Shown: positions 8,632-16,160 of the stretch, in pieces | How the letters are laid out: every line of letters begins with the position of its first letter | Position numbering within the stretch: the first letter of the stretch is position 1 | The notes under the pieces: generated by a model | Told to the model about the DNA's origin: nothing | Database searches by the model: none | The model's input: only the letters and a program-made list of their open reading frames with translations | Made by a program: the position numbers and the translations under genes | Assembly (NCBI GenBank): GCA_020848075.1 | Contig: JADLAV010000031.1 | Location: 216,840 to 280,839, forward strand | DNA length: 64,000 bases | Source of the DNA: Burkholderiales bacterium | GTDB lineage: Bacteria; Pseudomonadota; Gammaproteobacteria; Burkholderiales; SG8-39 | Reading direction: 5' to 3'

Positions 8632-8674
8632 CCCTGCTGCTCCGGTCCGATCCTCGCCATCGAGGATCCCCCGC

Positions 8675-9196
8675 TCACCTCACCGCCTGCTTCTGCGGCG
8701 GCAGGTTCTGGGGAACGAACACGACGTACGGCGTCTTCACGGCAACGCCCGGCGCCGCGGCCGCCGGGGCGGGATCGCCTTTCACCCCCAGGCTGCGGAT
8801 GTAGCTGTACAGCGCGCGGAGGTCGGTGTCGGTCGCGTCCCGCAGGTTGTACCAGGGCATCGGGGGACGCATCGGCGTGCGGACGTGCGCAAGCCACTGC
8901 GCTTCGGACATCGAATGCACCACGAGGCGCAGGTTGGCGGGATAGCTCGTGCCCCACGGCCCCTGAAAGCCGACCGGATTTCCGGTCAGCCAGTCGGCTT
9001 CCGGGATCTTGCCGTCGCGCTCGGGATAGCCCGGGGTGTGGCAGTCGTTGCATCCCCCGAGCTTAACGAGGTAGCGACCACGCTCGACGGCGCGCTTCTC
9101 TGCGGCGTTGTTCGTGGCCTGATCCGCGAGCGTCGCGCCGCTCGCCAGGATCGCTGCCGGAAGCAGCAGCGCCATCATCGCCTTGGTTGTCTTCAT
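8675..9196 (-). CDS. Periplasmic c-type cytochrome
   Basis: 173 residues with a Sec signal peptide (MKTTKAMMALLLPAAILASG, mature part from about residue 25) and a single heme-binding motif CNDCH at 49-53. The segment MRPPMPWYNL near residue 108 can supply the axial Met, and LRALYSYIRSLG is the C-terminal helix typical of class I cytochromes. Similar small cytochromes act as electron acceptors for periplasmic dehydrogenases or as subunits of alcohol and aldehyde dehydrogenases, but no such partner is adjacent. The start at 9196 has AGGAG about ten bases upstream. The upstream region carries a repeated TAAGGAAAC element. Confidence 0.88.
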   Translation of the reverse strand: MKTTKAMMALLLPAAILASGATLADQATNNAAEKRAVERGRYLVKLGGCNDCHTPGYPERDGKIPEADWLTGNPVGFQGPWGTSYPANLRLVVHSMSEAQWLAHVRTPMRPPMPWYNLRDATDTDLRALYSYIRSLGVKGDPAPAAAAPGVAVKTPYVVFVPQNLPPQKQAVR

Positions 9197-9321
9197 ATGC
9201 GTCGTCTCCTGTGTTGATGGATTTTCGTTCCGGCTCGCACGCTGGCCTGCACCCTGGCCCGACGCGTCTCCGGCCCTGCCGGGGAAATCCGTTGCAGTGC
9301 CCTTAGCCTAGGAACCCAGCT

Positions 9322-9367
9322 TAAGGAAACGCACGCCCACGTGTTGCTAAATCCTCTCTAAGGAAAC
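9322..9367. repeat. Repeated TAAGGAAAC element between cytochrome and sigma-54 peptide genes
   Basis: The exact 9-mer TAAGGAAAC is at 9322-9330 and 9359-9367, 37 bp apart, and further related pieces (CCTTAG at 9301, CTAAGAAATTCCTAA just after) surround it. The stretch is AT-rich for this genome. It lies 126-171 bp upstream of the cytochrome start and about 300 bp upstream of the sigma-54 promoter, so it could be an activator binding region for either gene. Confidence 0.4.
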
Positions 9368-9658
9368 ACTAAGAAATTCCTAACCTTGCCTACCGTGGGC
9401 GCCGGACTTCGTCGCATTTCCTCATCCTTGGAACGGCTCGCGACGGGTTGCCGACAATGTCGAGGTTTCGACGACGAATTTATGACGTCGCCGCCAAGCT
9501 GCGCGCCATGCTCCTCCGCATATCGCCTATCTGCCTGCGCGCATTGGCGTTTTTCCGCGAAGGCGCGACGCGCGCCGGCGGACCCGTCGTGACGAAACTC
9601 ACGTGATTCGCGTGCGTCGGGATTGTTTCGTGGAATTTGCCACACTCTCTGGGTGCAC

Positions 9659-9674
9659 TGGCACCTTGATTGCA
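9659..9674 (+). promoter_or_regulatory. Sigma-54 (RpoN) -24/-12 promoter
   Basis: CTGGCACCTTGATTGCA (9658-9674) matches the RpoN consensus YTGGCACNNNNNTTGCW at every fixed position: TGGCAC at 9659-9664 and TTGCA at 9670-9674 with the canonical 5-bp gap. Transcription should start near 9685, giving a leader of about 37 nt to the ATG at 9722, which carries an excellent RBS. Sigma-54 promoters always need an enhancer-binding ATPase; none is encoded nearby. Confidence 0.75.
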
Positions 9675-9721
9675 GGGAATGCCGCGGGTTTTCGTTTGAT
9701 AACTTCAATACGGAGAGGGAC

Positions 9722-9961
9722 ATGGACGAAACCGCTCACGTCGGACTCGAAGTGGAGGAATTGAGCCAGGAGGAGGCATCCGAGCTCGCAGGCCTCGATC
9801 TGGGTAAACGCTGGCAGGGCCAACTGCGCCGCGCCGGCTCGCCGCGCGAGCTGCCCCGGCCCCAAGGCTTCCACGACTATCCCGTGTGGTTGACCACGCC
9901 GACCAGGCGTCACGCCGAAGAGCTGGCCGAAGAGCTGGCCGTCGAGGAACTCGCCGCCTGA
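9722..9961 (+). CDS. Orphan 79-residue acidic peptide under a sigma-54 promoter
   Basis: The ATG at 9722 follows GGAGAGGGA by one base and lies about 37 nt after the predicted sigma-54 transcription start. The peptide begins MDETAHVGLEVEELSQEE, has a basic, Pro-rich middle (LRRAGSPRELPRPQG) with HDYPVW, and ends in a helical acidic repeat EELAEELAVEELAA built from a 12-bp tandem duplication (GAAGAGCTGGCC twice). It has no signal peptide, membrane segment or Cys. I do not recognise a family. The leader-like acidic N-terminus recalls peptide precursors, but no modifying enzyme is near. Expression under nitrogen, envelope or carbon stress control is implied by the promoter only. Confidence 0.7.
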   Translation: MDETAHVGLEVEELSQEEASELAGLDLGKRWQGQLRRAGSPRELPRPQGFHDYPVWLTTPTRRHAEELAEELAVEELAA

Positions 9962-10398
9962 TCCGGATCACCGCCCGACACGCGCTTCTCGTCTTCGGCC
10001 TCCGCCCGGCGCCCGGACCGTGCGTCGCCCGGGAGCTTTTCTCGCCGGGACGCCGGAAGGCCCGCTACCTGCCGTGAGCGCGCAAGAAGGAAGCAGCGCG
10101 CGGAGGGGAATCCGCGCGCTGCCGTCGGCGAATTCGTGTCCTTGCCGGACGTCTTGTTGTGCGCCGTGATCTGCAGCCGCGCCGGGTCCGTCCGGTGGCG
10201 GCTGAGCGTAGGGAAAATCCTCGGGGTGCCTTGGCGCGGGAAGCTTACGTCAGCCGGGCCACCGCGCGCGCACCGTTGACAAACTTTCACATTGCAGCGA
10301 GCCGGCGACCAACGGTGGCCATCGCCGCGCCTTACCCCTGGAAAGCGCGGCAGCCAATGAAATCTGAGCCGGTGGCCTGACCGGCGCCGAGCGCGCGC
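9962..10398. other. 437-bp intergenic region
   Basis: No credible gene. It holds one strong inverted repeat (10093-10122). The rest, GC-rich on both sides, shows only short open frames without ribosome-binding sites. Confidence 0.5.
10093..10122. terminator. 12-bp perfect hairpin, possible bidirectional terminator
   Basis: GCAGCGCGCGGA (10093-10104) pairs perfectly with TCCGCGCGCTGC (10111-10122) around the loop GGGGAA. It lies 130 bp after the sigma-54 peptide gene and about 280 bp past the end of the convergent dioxygenase gene. On the minus strand it is followed by a pyrimidine-rich CTTCCTTCTT, on the plus strand by no T run, so it would terminate better for the dioxygenase transcript. 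Confidence 0.5.
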
Positions 10399-11421
10399 TC
10401 AACTCGGATCGAACACCGGAATCTTCTCGAGCTCCGCGGGCACCGCGGCGTCGACGTCGGGTGTGCCATAGCTGATGAAGCTCTCGGGCAGCGGCGTGCC
10501 CCAGTAGACGCCGGTGCCGCGCTCCTCCTCGTTCCAGATGACCGGCTCCCAATCCGGCGCGAAGACGAGATAGCTGCCGGAATAGACTTCGACGCGGTTG
10601 CCGCCCGGCTCGTAGGAGTAGAGGTAGAAGCCCTGCGAGTTGTTGTGCCGCGACGGGCCGGCCTCGATGAAGACGCCGTTCTCCGCGAAGATGTCGGCCG
10701 CGCGCAGCACGTCCTCGCGGTTGTCGACCCAGAGCGAGAGATGGTGCAGCCGCCCGCGCGCGCCCTTGATGTCGACGACGTAAGCCATCTGGTGATGCAT
10801 CTGCGAGGGGCTCATCCAGGAGCCGATTTCCTTCGCGCCGTTCTCGAAGCGCACCTGCTCGTGCAGGCGGAAGCCGAGCGCGCGCTCGGCGAACATCCGG
10901 TTCGCCGCGACGTCCTTGCAGAGGAGCGCGAGGTGGTCGATGCGCCGCACGTTCACCCCGCGCGCCGTGTACTTCTGCGGCAGGTTCTTGAGCGTCGAGC
11001 GCAGGTGGTCGGGTGCCCGGTAGCGCGTCTCGGCGTAGTAGACCTCCATGAGGTGGCCGTCTGGATCGCGGAAGCGATAGGAGGGGCCGCGTCCGAAGTC
11101 CCCGTCGATCCACCCGATGCCGAGCCCGGTCGCCTCGATCGCCGCGACGCGCCGCGCGAGCGCCTCCGGGCCCACCGCGCGCCAAGAGATGCATCCCACG
11201 CCAGAGGTCTTGGCGCCGGTCAGCTTCAGCGTGCTCGTCGCATAGTCGCCGTACCCGCGCATGTAGACCGATGTCCCTTCGGTGTGCACGACCTCCATGC
11301 CGAGGACGTCCTTGAAGTAGAGCAGGCTTCGATCCGGCTTCGGCGTCAAGAGCTCGACGCCGCCGAGATGCGCGATGTCCTGGATCAGCTCGCCTGGCTT
11401 CGCCGCTGGTATCGTCGCCAT
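10399..11421 (-). CDS. Type I extradiol (catechol 2,3-) dioxygenase
   Basis: A 340-residue two-domain vicinal-oxygen-chelate protein of the catechol 2,3-dioxygenase (XylE) type. The Fe(II) ligands are visible in the C-terminal domain: H163 (RIDHLAL), H227 (LHHLSLW) and E278 (RVEVYSG). Their spacing is close to that of XylE (153, 214, 265). These enzymes cleave catechols next to the hydroxyl pair with O2. The start is placed at 11421 because AAGGAGG lies five bases upstream; a further in-frame ATG at 11436 overlaps that SD and is unlikely. No other meta-cleavage gene adjoins it, so it may be a stand-alone oxygenase for an unknown catechol. Confidence 0.88.
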   Translation of the reverse strand: MATIPAAKPGELIQDIAHLGGVELLTPKPDRSLLYFKDVLGMEVVHTEGTSVYMRGYGDYATSTLKLTGAKTSGVGCISWRAVGPEALARRVAAIEATGLGIGWIDGDFGRGPSYRFRDPDGHLMEVYYAETRYRAPDHLRSTLKNLPQKYTARGVNVRRIDHLALLCKDVAANRMFAERALGFRLHEQVRFENGAKEIGSWMSPSQMHHQMAYVVDIKGARGRLHHLSLWVDNREDVLRAADIFAENGVFIEAGPSRHNNSQGFYLYSYEPGGNRVEVYSGSYLVFAPDWEPVIWNEEERGTGVYWGTPLPESFISYGTPDVDAAVPAELEKIPVFDPS

Positions 11422-11583
11422 GCCGTCCTCCTTCAAGGTGCTTGCGATCCCAACGGGAAACCTAGGCGACCGCGATCAGCGCGACTTTGATGCAAGTCAA
11501 CCGCGCGCAACGGGACGCAGCCGGCGGCTGGGCGGCGGCGGCCGCCTGCCGACTCGCGCGGCCGGTCATACAATCAGCCCTCC

Positions 11584-12963
11584 ATGAAATGGAAACCTGA
11601 CACGCTGCGCAGGTCTTTCGACGAGGCCGTCTGGCAAAGTCACCCGGCGGCACTTCCGGCCGGCCGGGCGCGGCTGGTCCGTTTCGCGCGCTTCGTGCTG
11701 GTGCTCGCGCGCGACCTCGCGGGCGGACAGCTCACGCTGCGCGCGATGAGCCTCGTCTACACGACGCTCCTGTCGATCGTGCCGCTGCTCGCGCTCAGCT
11801 TCTCGGTGCTGAAGGCGTTCGGCGTCTACAACCAGATCCAGCCGATGCTGCTCACGTTCCTCGAGCCGCTGGGCGAGAAAGGCGCGGAGATCACCCACCG
11901 CATCATCCAGTTCATCGAGAACATGAACGTCGGCGTGCTCGGCTCGGCCGGCCTCGCGATGCTCCTGTACACGGCGGTGTCGCTGGTGCAGAAGATCGAA
12001 GAGTCGTTCAACTTCATCTGGCACGTCGACCGCCCCCGCGGCATCGGCGAGCGCTTCAGCCGCTATCTGAGCGCCCTGTTCGTCGGCCCGATCCTGATGT
12101 TCTCGGCGATCGGGATCACCGCGGGGGTCACCAGCATCGCGTTCGTGAGGGATCTCCTCACGCTCGGCCCGATCGAGTGGCTCGCGGTGCAAATCGGCAG
12201 GTACACGCCGTATGCCCTCGTGATCGCGGCCTTCACCTTCGTCTACATGTTCCTGCCGAACACGCGGGTGCGGTTCGTCCCGGCGCTGATCGGCGGGCTC
12301 GTCGGCGGCATTCTCTGGCAGTCGGCCGGATGGGGGTTCGCCCAATTCGCGGCCTCGTCCACCCGGTATGCGGCGATCTACTCGGGTCTCGCGATCCTCG
12401 TCCTCTTCATGCTGTGGCTGTACCTCTCCTGGCTCATCCTGCTCTTCGGTGCGGCGGTCGCCTTCTATGTGCAGCACCCCGAGTACTTGCTCGCCGAGGC
12501 GGGTGAGCCGCGGCTCAGCAACCGCATGCGCGAGCGGCTCGCGCTCGTCGCGATGAGCCTGGTCGCGCGCCATCACGTGGAAGGGCGCGCGCCATGGACC
12601 GCCCAGGCGCTCGCGCAGACGCTGCACATGCCGATGCGCGCGGTCGACGCGATGCTCGGCGCGCTGCAGGCGGGCGGCATCCTCGCGCGGACCAGCGACG
12701 ATCCTCCGGCATATCTCCCGGTCCGCGATCTGCGCCAGGTCACGGTAAAGCAGCTGCTCGACGCAGTACGCGTCGCCGGCGAAGACCGGATTCTGACCCC
12801 GGCGATGCTGCCCGGCTCCGACCCGGTGGAGGACGTGCTCTCGCGCGTCGACGCGGCGGCCGATGGCGCGCTCCGCGATCTCACCGTTCAGGACCTCGCG
12901 GGCCCGCCCGCGAAGCAGGTGGAGTCGCCCGCCCGCTCGGCGCCTCGCGCGATCGGCGCCTGA
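11584..12963 (+). CDS. yihY: YihY/BrkB-family inner membrane protein
   Basis: 459 residues. The first 290 form the YihY (former RNase BN/BrkB) membrane domain with about six hydrophobic segments; typical motifs are RAMSLVYTTLLSIVPLLALSF near the N-terminus, the IEESFNFIWHVDRPR loop and YSGLAILVLFMLWLYLSWLILLFGA. The C-terminal 150 residues are soluble, with a winged-helix-like part (LAQTLHMPMRAVDAMLGALQAGGIL) present in the long betaproteobacterial form. The function of the family is unsettled; the old RNase BN assignment is wrong. The gene stands alone between the divergent dioxygenase and the secreted protein at 13188. Confidence 0.9.
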   Translation: MKWKPDTLRRSFDEAVWQSHPAALPAGRARLVRFARFVLVLARDLAGGQLTLRAMSLVYTTLLSIVPLLALSFSVLKAFGVYNQIQPMLLTFLEPLGEKGAEITHRIIQFIENMNVGVLGSAGLAMLLYTAVSLVQKIEESFNFIWHVDRPRGIGERFSRYLSALFVGPILMFSAIGITAGVTSIAFVRDLLTLGPIEWLAVQIGRYTPYALVIAAFTFVYMFLPNTRVRFVPALIGGLVGGILWQSAGWGFAQFAASSTRYAAIYSGLAILVLFMLWLYLSWLILLFGAAVAFYVQHPEYLLAEAGEPRLSNRMRERLALVAMSLVARHHVEGRAPWTAQALAQTLHMPMRAVDAMLGALQAGGILARTSDDPPAYLPVRDLRQVTVKQLLDAVRVAGEDRILTPAMLPGSDPVEDVLSRVDAAADGALRDLTVQDLAGPPAKQVESPARSAPRAIGA

Positions 12964-13187
12964 CTCGCGTCGCCCCGCTCCCCTCGAATCGCGCGCCGCA
13001 GGCCGTAAAGGCGCGGCCGGGGCGTTTTCCCCAACCCCGCAAACGTCTGGCAAACCCGACGCACGTACCTCCGGTTGCAATTGGAAACAGTTCGTTACAT
13101 GAGGCCGGCCTATACTTTAAATGTGGACGCGAACACCAGCGGTCCGGGACGCCGTCTCCGGACAACGTAGAAGGCGGAGGTAATCTC

Positions 13188-13625
13188 ATGAAATCGATCG
13201 GTGTCGGACTGCTCGTAGCGGCCGCGCTGCTCGCCGGGCTGGTCAGCCCGCCCGCGCTCGCCGACCGCGGGCACGTGTACGGGCACGGATACGGGTACCG
13301 GTACGGGTACGGGCATGGACACACCTCGGCGCACTTCGGCTTCTACCTCGGCGGGCCGGCGTGGTGGGGACCTGGGTACTACTATCCGGCGCCCTATTAC
13401 TACCCGCCCTATTCGTACCCATACTACCCGTACTATCCCCCGGTCGTCACTGCGCCGGCTTCTCCGCCCGTCTACATCGAGCGGGGCGCCGTCCAGGCCG
13501 CGCCTAGCCAGGACACGACGAACTGGTGGTACTACTGCACGAACCCGCAGGGCTACTACCCGTACGTCAAGCAATGCCCCGGCGGGTGGCAGCGCGTCGC
13601 GCCGCAACCGCCGCCTGCGCAGTGA
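13188..13625 (+). CDS. Secreted Tyr/Pro/Gly-rich small protein
   Basis: 145 residues with a Sec signal peptide (MKSIGVGLLVAAALLAGL, cleavage after ALA near residue 26). The mature part begins with a His/Gly/Tyr repeat made by a short DNA tandem repeat (GGNTACGGG units at 13278-13320), continues with runs of Pro and Tyr, and ends in a conserved module with two Cys (YYCTNPQGYYPYVKQCPGGW). This C-terminal module is common in small envelope proteins of Betaproteobacteria; its role is unknown. RBS GGAGG seven bases upstream of the ATG. It is followed after 7 bp by a glycine-zipper lipoprotein and probably forms an envelope operon with it. Confidence 0.85.
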   Translation: MKSIGVGLLVAAALLAGLVSPPALADRGHVYGHGYGYRYGYGHGHTSAHFGFYLGGPAWWGPGYYYPAPYYYPPYSYPYYPYYPPVVTAPASPPVYIERGAVQAAPSQDTTNWWYYCTNPQGYYPYVKQCPGGWQRVAPQPPPAQ

Positions 13626-13632
13626 GGACGCG

Positions 13633-14163
13633 ATGAAACGATTCCTGAAGCTCTCGCCGATGGTCCTGTTGCTCGGACTCGGCGCGTGCGTATCGGTGCC
13701 GACCGGACCGGGCGTGCTGGTGCTGCCGGGTTCGACGAAGACCTTCGATCAGTTCCGCGAGGACGAGGCAGTGTGCCGTCAGTACGCCTTCGAGCAGGTG
13801 GGCGGCACGACCGCGGATCAGGCCGTCGCGAACAGCGCGGTGGGCAGCGCGGCGGTGGGCACGGCCGTGGGCGCCGCAGCCGGCGCGCTCATCGGCGGGG
13901 GCCGCGGTGCCGCCATTGGCGCAGGCAGCGGGCTCCTGGTCGGAAGCGCGGTCGGCGCCAATGCGGCGGGCGTGTCCGGATATGCGAGCCAGCAACGCTA
14001 CGACTACGCGTACCAGCAGTGCATGTATCTGAAGGGGAACAGGGTTCCGGTTGCGGGCGAGCTGCGCTCGCCGCGCCCGCAGGAGGCGTACGCCGCCTAC
14101 CCGCCGCCGCCGCCGAATGCGCCCCCGCCCGGCAGCGGATCGTACTATCCGCCGCCGCGCTGA
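13633..14163 (+). CDS. Glycine-zipper lipoprotein
   Basis: 176 residues. The N-terminal signal ends in a lipobox (LGLGAC, Cys about residue 19), so the protein is a lipoprotein, probably of the outer membrane. Residues 60-115 form a glycine-zipper segment (AVGTAVGAAAGALIGGGRGAAIGAGSGLLVGSAVGANAAG), a pattern that inserts in or packs against membranes. It is followed by YDYAYQQCMYLKGNRVP, a conserved tail in this family, and a Pro-rich C-terminus. Seven bases separate it from the secreted Tyr-rich protein. An envelope-stability or surface role is likely but not shown. Confidence 0.85.
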   Translation: MKRFLKLSPMVLLLGLGACVSVPTGPGVLVLPGSTKTFDQFREDEAVCRQYAFEQVGGTTADQAVANSAVGSAAVGTAVGAAAGALIGGGRGAAIGAGSGLLVGSAVGANAAGVSGYASQQRYDYAYQQCMYLKGNRVPVAGELRSPRPQEAYAAYPPPPPNAPPPGSGSYYPPPR

Positions 14164-14188
14164 GCGGCACGACAGCGGCGGCGATCGC

Positions 14189-15229
14189 TCAGCCGCTTTG
14201 CAAGGGCGGCTCGTCGAGCGCGCCGATCTGCTCGCGCAGCTCGAGGATCCGTTCCTGCCAGTAGCGCTGGGTGTTGAACCAGGGAAACGCGGCAGGGAAC
14301 GCCGGGTCCTCCCACCGCCGCGCAAGCCAGGCGCTGTAGTGGATCAGGCGCAGCGTGCGCAGCGCCTCGACGAGGTGAAGCTCGCGCGGATCGAAAGCGC
14401 AGAAGCGCTCGTAGCCCGCGAGGACGTGCGCGAGCTGGGCGGTCATCTCGGCACGGTCGCCCGAGAGGAGCATCCAGAGATCCTGCACCGCGGGCCCCGA
14501 GCGGCAGTCGTCGAAGTCGACGAAGTGCGGCCCACCCGTTCGTTCGGCGGACCCCGCTTCCTCCCGCAGCTCCGTCCAGAGCACGTTCCCGGCATGGCAG
14601 TCCCCGTGCAGCCGGATCACCGCCACGCTGCCCGCGCGCTCGTAGGCGCGCCGCACACCGGCGAGCGCGAGGTCGACGGCGCTCGCATAGGCCTCGGTCA
14701 GCTCGGACGGGATCCACTGCTTGCGCAGCAGGTACTCGCGCGGCTCCTCGCCGAAGCTCGCGATGTCGAGCACGGGCCGATGCACGAAGGGGCTGAGCGC
14801 GCCGACCGCGTGGATGCGCGCGATGAAGCGGCCCATCCACTCGAGGGTCCGCGGATCGCCGAACTCCGGCACGCGGCCGCCGCGGCGCGGATACACCGCG
14901 AAGCGGAAGCCCTCGAACGCGTGCAGCGTTCGACCCCCGAGCACGAGCGGCGCGACGACCGGGATCTCGCGCTCGGCGAGCTCCAGCGTGAATGCGTGCT
15001 CCTCGAGGATCGCCGCGTCGGACCAGCGCCCCGGGCGGTAGAACTTCGCCACGACTGCCGGCGCCGCAGTCCCCTCCTCCATGTAGATCTGGTAGACGCG
15101 GTTCTCGTAGCTGTTCAGCGCGAGCATGCGCCCATCGCCGCGCAGGCCGACCGATTCGAGCGCGTCGAGCACGCGGTCTGGCGTGAGCGTCGCGTACGGC
15201 GCGGTCGCTGCCGGATCCATGGCCGCCAT
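14189..15229 (-). CDS. srkA: SrkA (YihE) stress-response serine/threonine protein kinase
   Basis: 346 residues of the APH/choline-kinase-like fold matching SrkA. Visible landmarks are the N-terminal ALNSYENRVYQI (nucleotide-binding loop of this family), VVAKFYRPGRW with the ATP-binding Lys, the catalytic loop RLHGDCHAGNVLW, and the Mg-binding HFVDFDDCRSGP. SrkA counteracts MazEF-type and oxidative death signalling in E. coli. The first in-frame ATG is at 15229, with another at 15220; neither has a clear SD. The SDR gene ends 23 bp upstream on the same strand, so co-transcription is likely. The length matches the family. Confidence 0.92.
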   Translation of the reverse strand: MAAMDPAATAPYATLTPDRVLDALESVGLRGDGRMLALNSYENRVYQIYMEEGTAAPAVVAKFYRPGRWSDAAILEEHAFTLELAEREIPVVAPLVLGGRTLHAFEGFRFAVYPRRGGRVPEFGDPRTLEWMGRFIARIHAVGALSPFVHRPVLDIASFGEEPREYLLRKQWIPSELTEAYASAVDLALAGVRRAYERAGSVAVIRLHGDCHAGNVLWTELREEAGSAERTGGPHFVDFDDCRSGPAVQDLWMLLSGDRAEMTAQLAHVLAGYERFCAFDPRELHLVEALRTLRLIHYSAWLARRWEDPAFPAAFPWFNTQRYWQERILELREQIGALDEPPLQSG

Positions 15230-15252
15230 CGTAGGGACCGCGCACCGTGCGC

Positions 15253-15945
15253 TCAGAACGTCTCCGTCCACGGACGCAGCTCGATCTCCCACGTCCAGGC
15301 GTTGCGCGGCTGACCGTGCACGTAGAGATAGGTCTCGGCGATCGCGTCCGGATCGAGAAACCCGTCCGGACCGCGGTCCGTACGGCTCTCCCCGGGCTGG
15401 CGAATGCCACCGTCGATCACGAAATGGCCGACGTGGATTCCCTTCGGCGCGAGCTCCCGCGCCATGCTCTGCGCGAGCCCGCGCAGCGCGAACTTCCCCA
15501 TCGCAAACGGAGCCGACTGCGCGTAGCCTTTCACGCTCGCGGAGGCGCCGGTGAAGAGGATGCTGCCGCGGCCCTGCGCGAGCATGCGCTTCGCCGCTTC
15601 CTGGCCGACGAGGAATCCGCCGAGCGCAATCACGTCGAGCGCCCCGGCGACCTGCGCGGGATCGATCTCGACGAAGGGCCCGCGCGCGCGCGCAGCTGCG
15701 TTGTAGACGACGAGCGCCGGGGCGCCGAGATCGCCCTCCAGCGCGCGGAACAATTGCTGGACGGCAGGCGCGCTCGCGGCGTCGCAGGCGTATGTCCGTG
15801 CACCGGTTTCGGCCGCGAGCTGAGCGAGCTTCTCCGTGTTGCGCGCAGCGAGCGCGACCCGCATGCCGCGCTTCGCGCAGGCCCGCGCGAGCGACGCGCT
15901 CAGTCCCTTGCCCGCCCCTACGATCAATGCGATTTCGTTCTTCAT
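15253..15945 (-). CDS. Short-chain dehydrogenase/reductase-fold protein with Phe replacing the catalytic Tyr
   Basis: 230 residues with a Rossmann fold: the nucleotide loop reads GAGKGLSASLA (residues 10-20), the NAG-like motif reads YNAAA, and the active-site Ser is in GASAS (133-137). The YxxxK signature is FAMGK (F147, K151), so the general acid Tyr is absent. The surrounding sequence (FALRGLAQSMARELAPKGIHV) is otherwise well conserved, and I recall relatives with the same Phe, so this looks like a subfamily trait and not a sequencing error. Catalysis may use another residue, or the protein may bind nucleotide without reducing substrate. Start at 15945 with AGGAGG upstream. Confidence 0.85.
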   Translation of the reverse strand: MKNEIALIVGAGKGLSASLARACAKRGMRVALAARNTEKLAQLAAETGARTYACDAASAPAVQQLFRALEGDLGAPALVVYNAAARARGPFVEIDPAQVAGALDVIALGGFLVGQEAAKRMLAQGRGSILFTGASASVKGYAQSAPFAMGKFALRGLAQSMARELAPKGIHVGHFVIDGGIRQPGESRTDRGPDGFLDPDAIAETYLYVHGQPRNAWTWEIELRPWTETF

Positions 15946-16160
15946 TGCACGCCTCCTGGTCAGTCCAACGCCGCCGTCGGTTCACACTGTAGCGCGCCGC
16001 GAGCCCGCGCGCGCGCGCCGTGGCAAGCGCGTCCGACCGCCTTTCTTCGTCCGCCTGCTCTCCTCTGTCTGCTCTCGCCTGCCTGCTCGCCCGTCCCGTG
16101 AACGGCGGGAGCGGCTTATCCTTGTGCCTTGACCCTGGCTGCAACCCCGAGCCGAACCGC

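Larger units (their letters stand above)
9197..9721. other. 525-bp regulatory region between divergent genes
   Basis: No gene is supported here although short open frames exist on both strands. The region carries the TAAGGAAAC repeats (9322-9367), the sigma-54 promoter (9659-9674) and an overall lower GC content than the neighbouring genes, all typical of regulatory DNA. Confidence 0.55.

Noticed and set aside
9722-9961. The sigma-54 peptide as a RiPP precursor
   Set aside because: No radical SAM, YcaO, lanthionine or protease gene is near, and there is no Cys/Ser/Thr-rich core. It is kept only as a small protein of unknown role.
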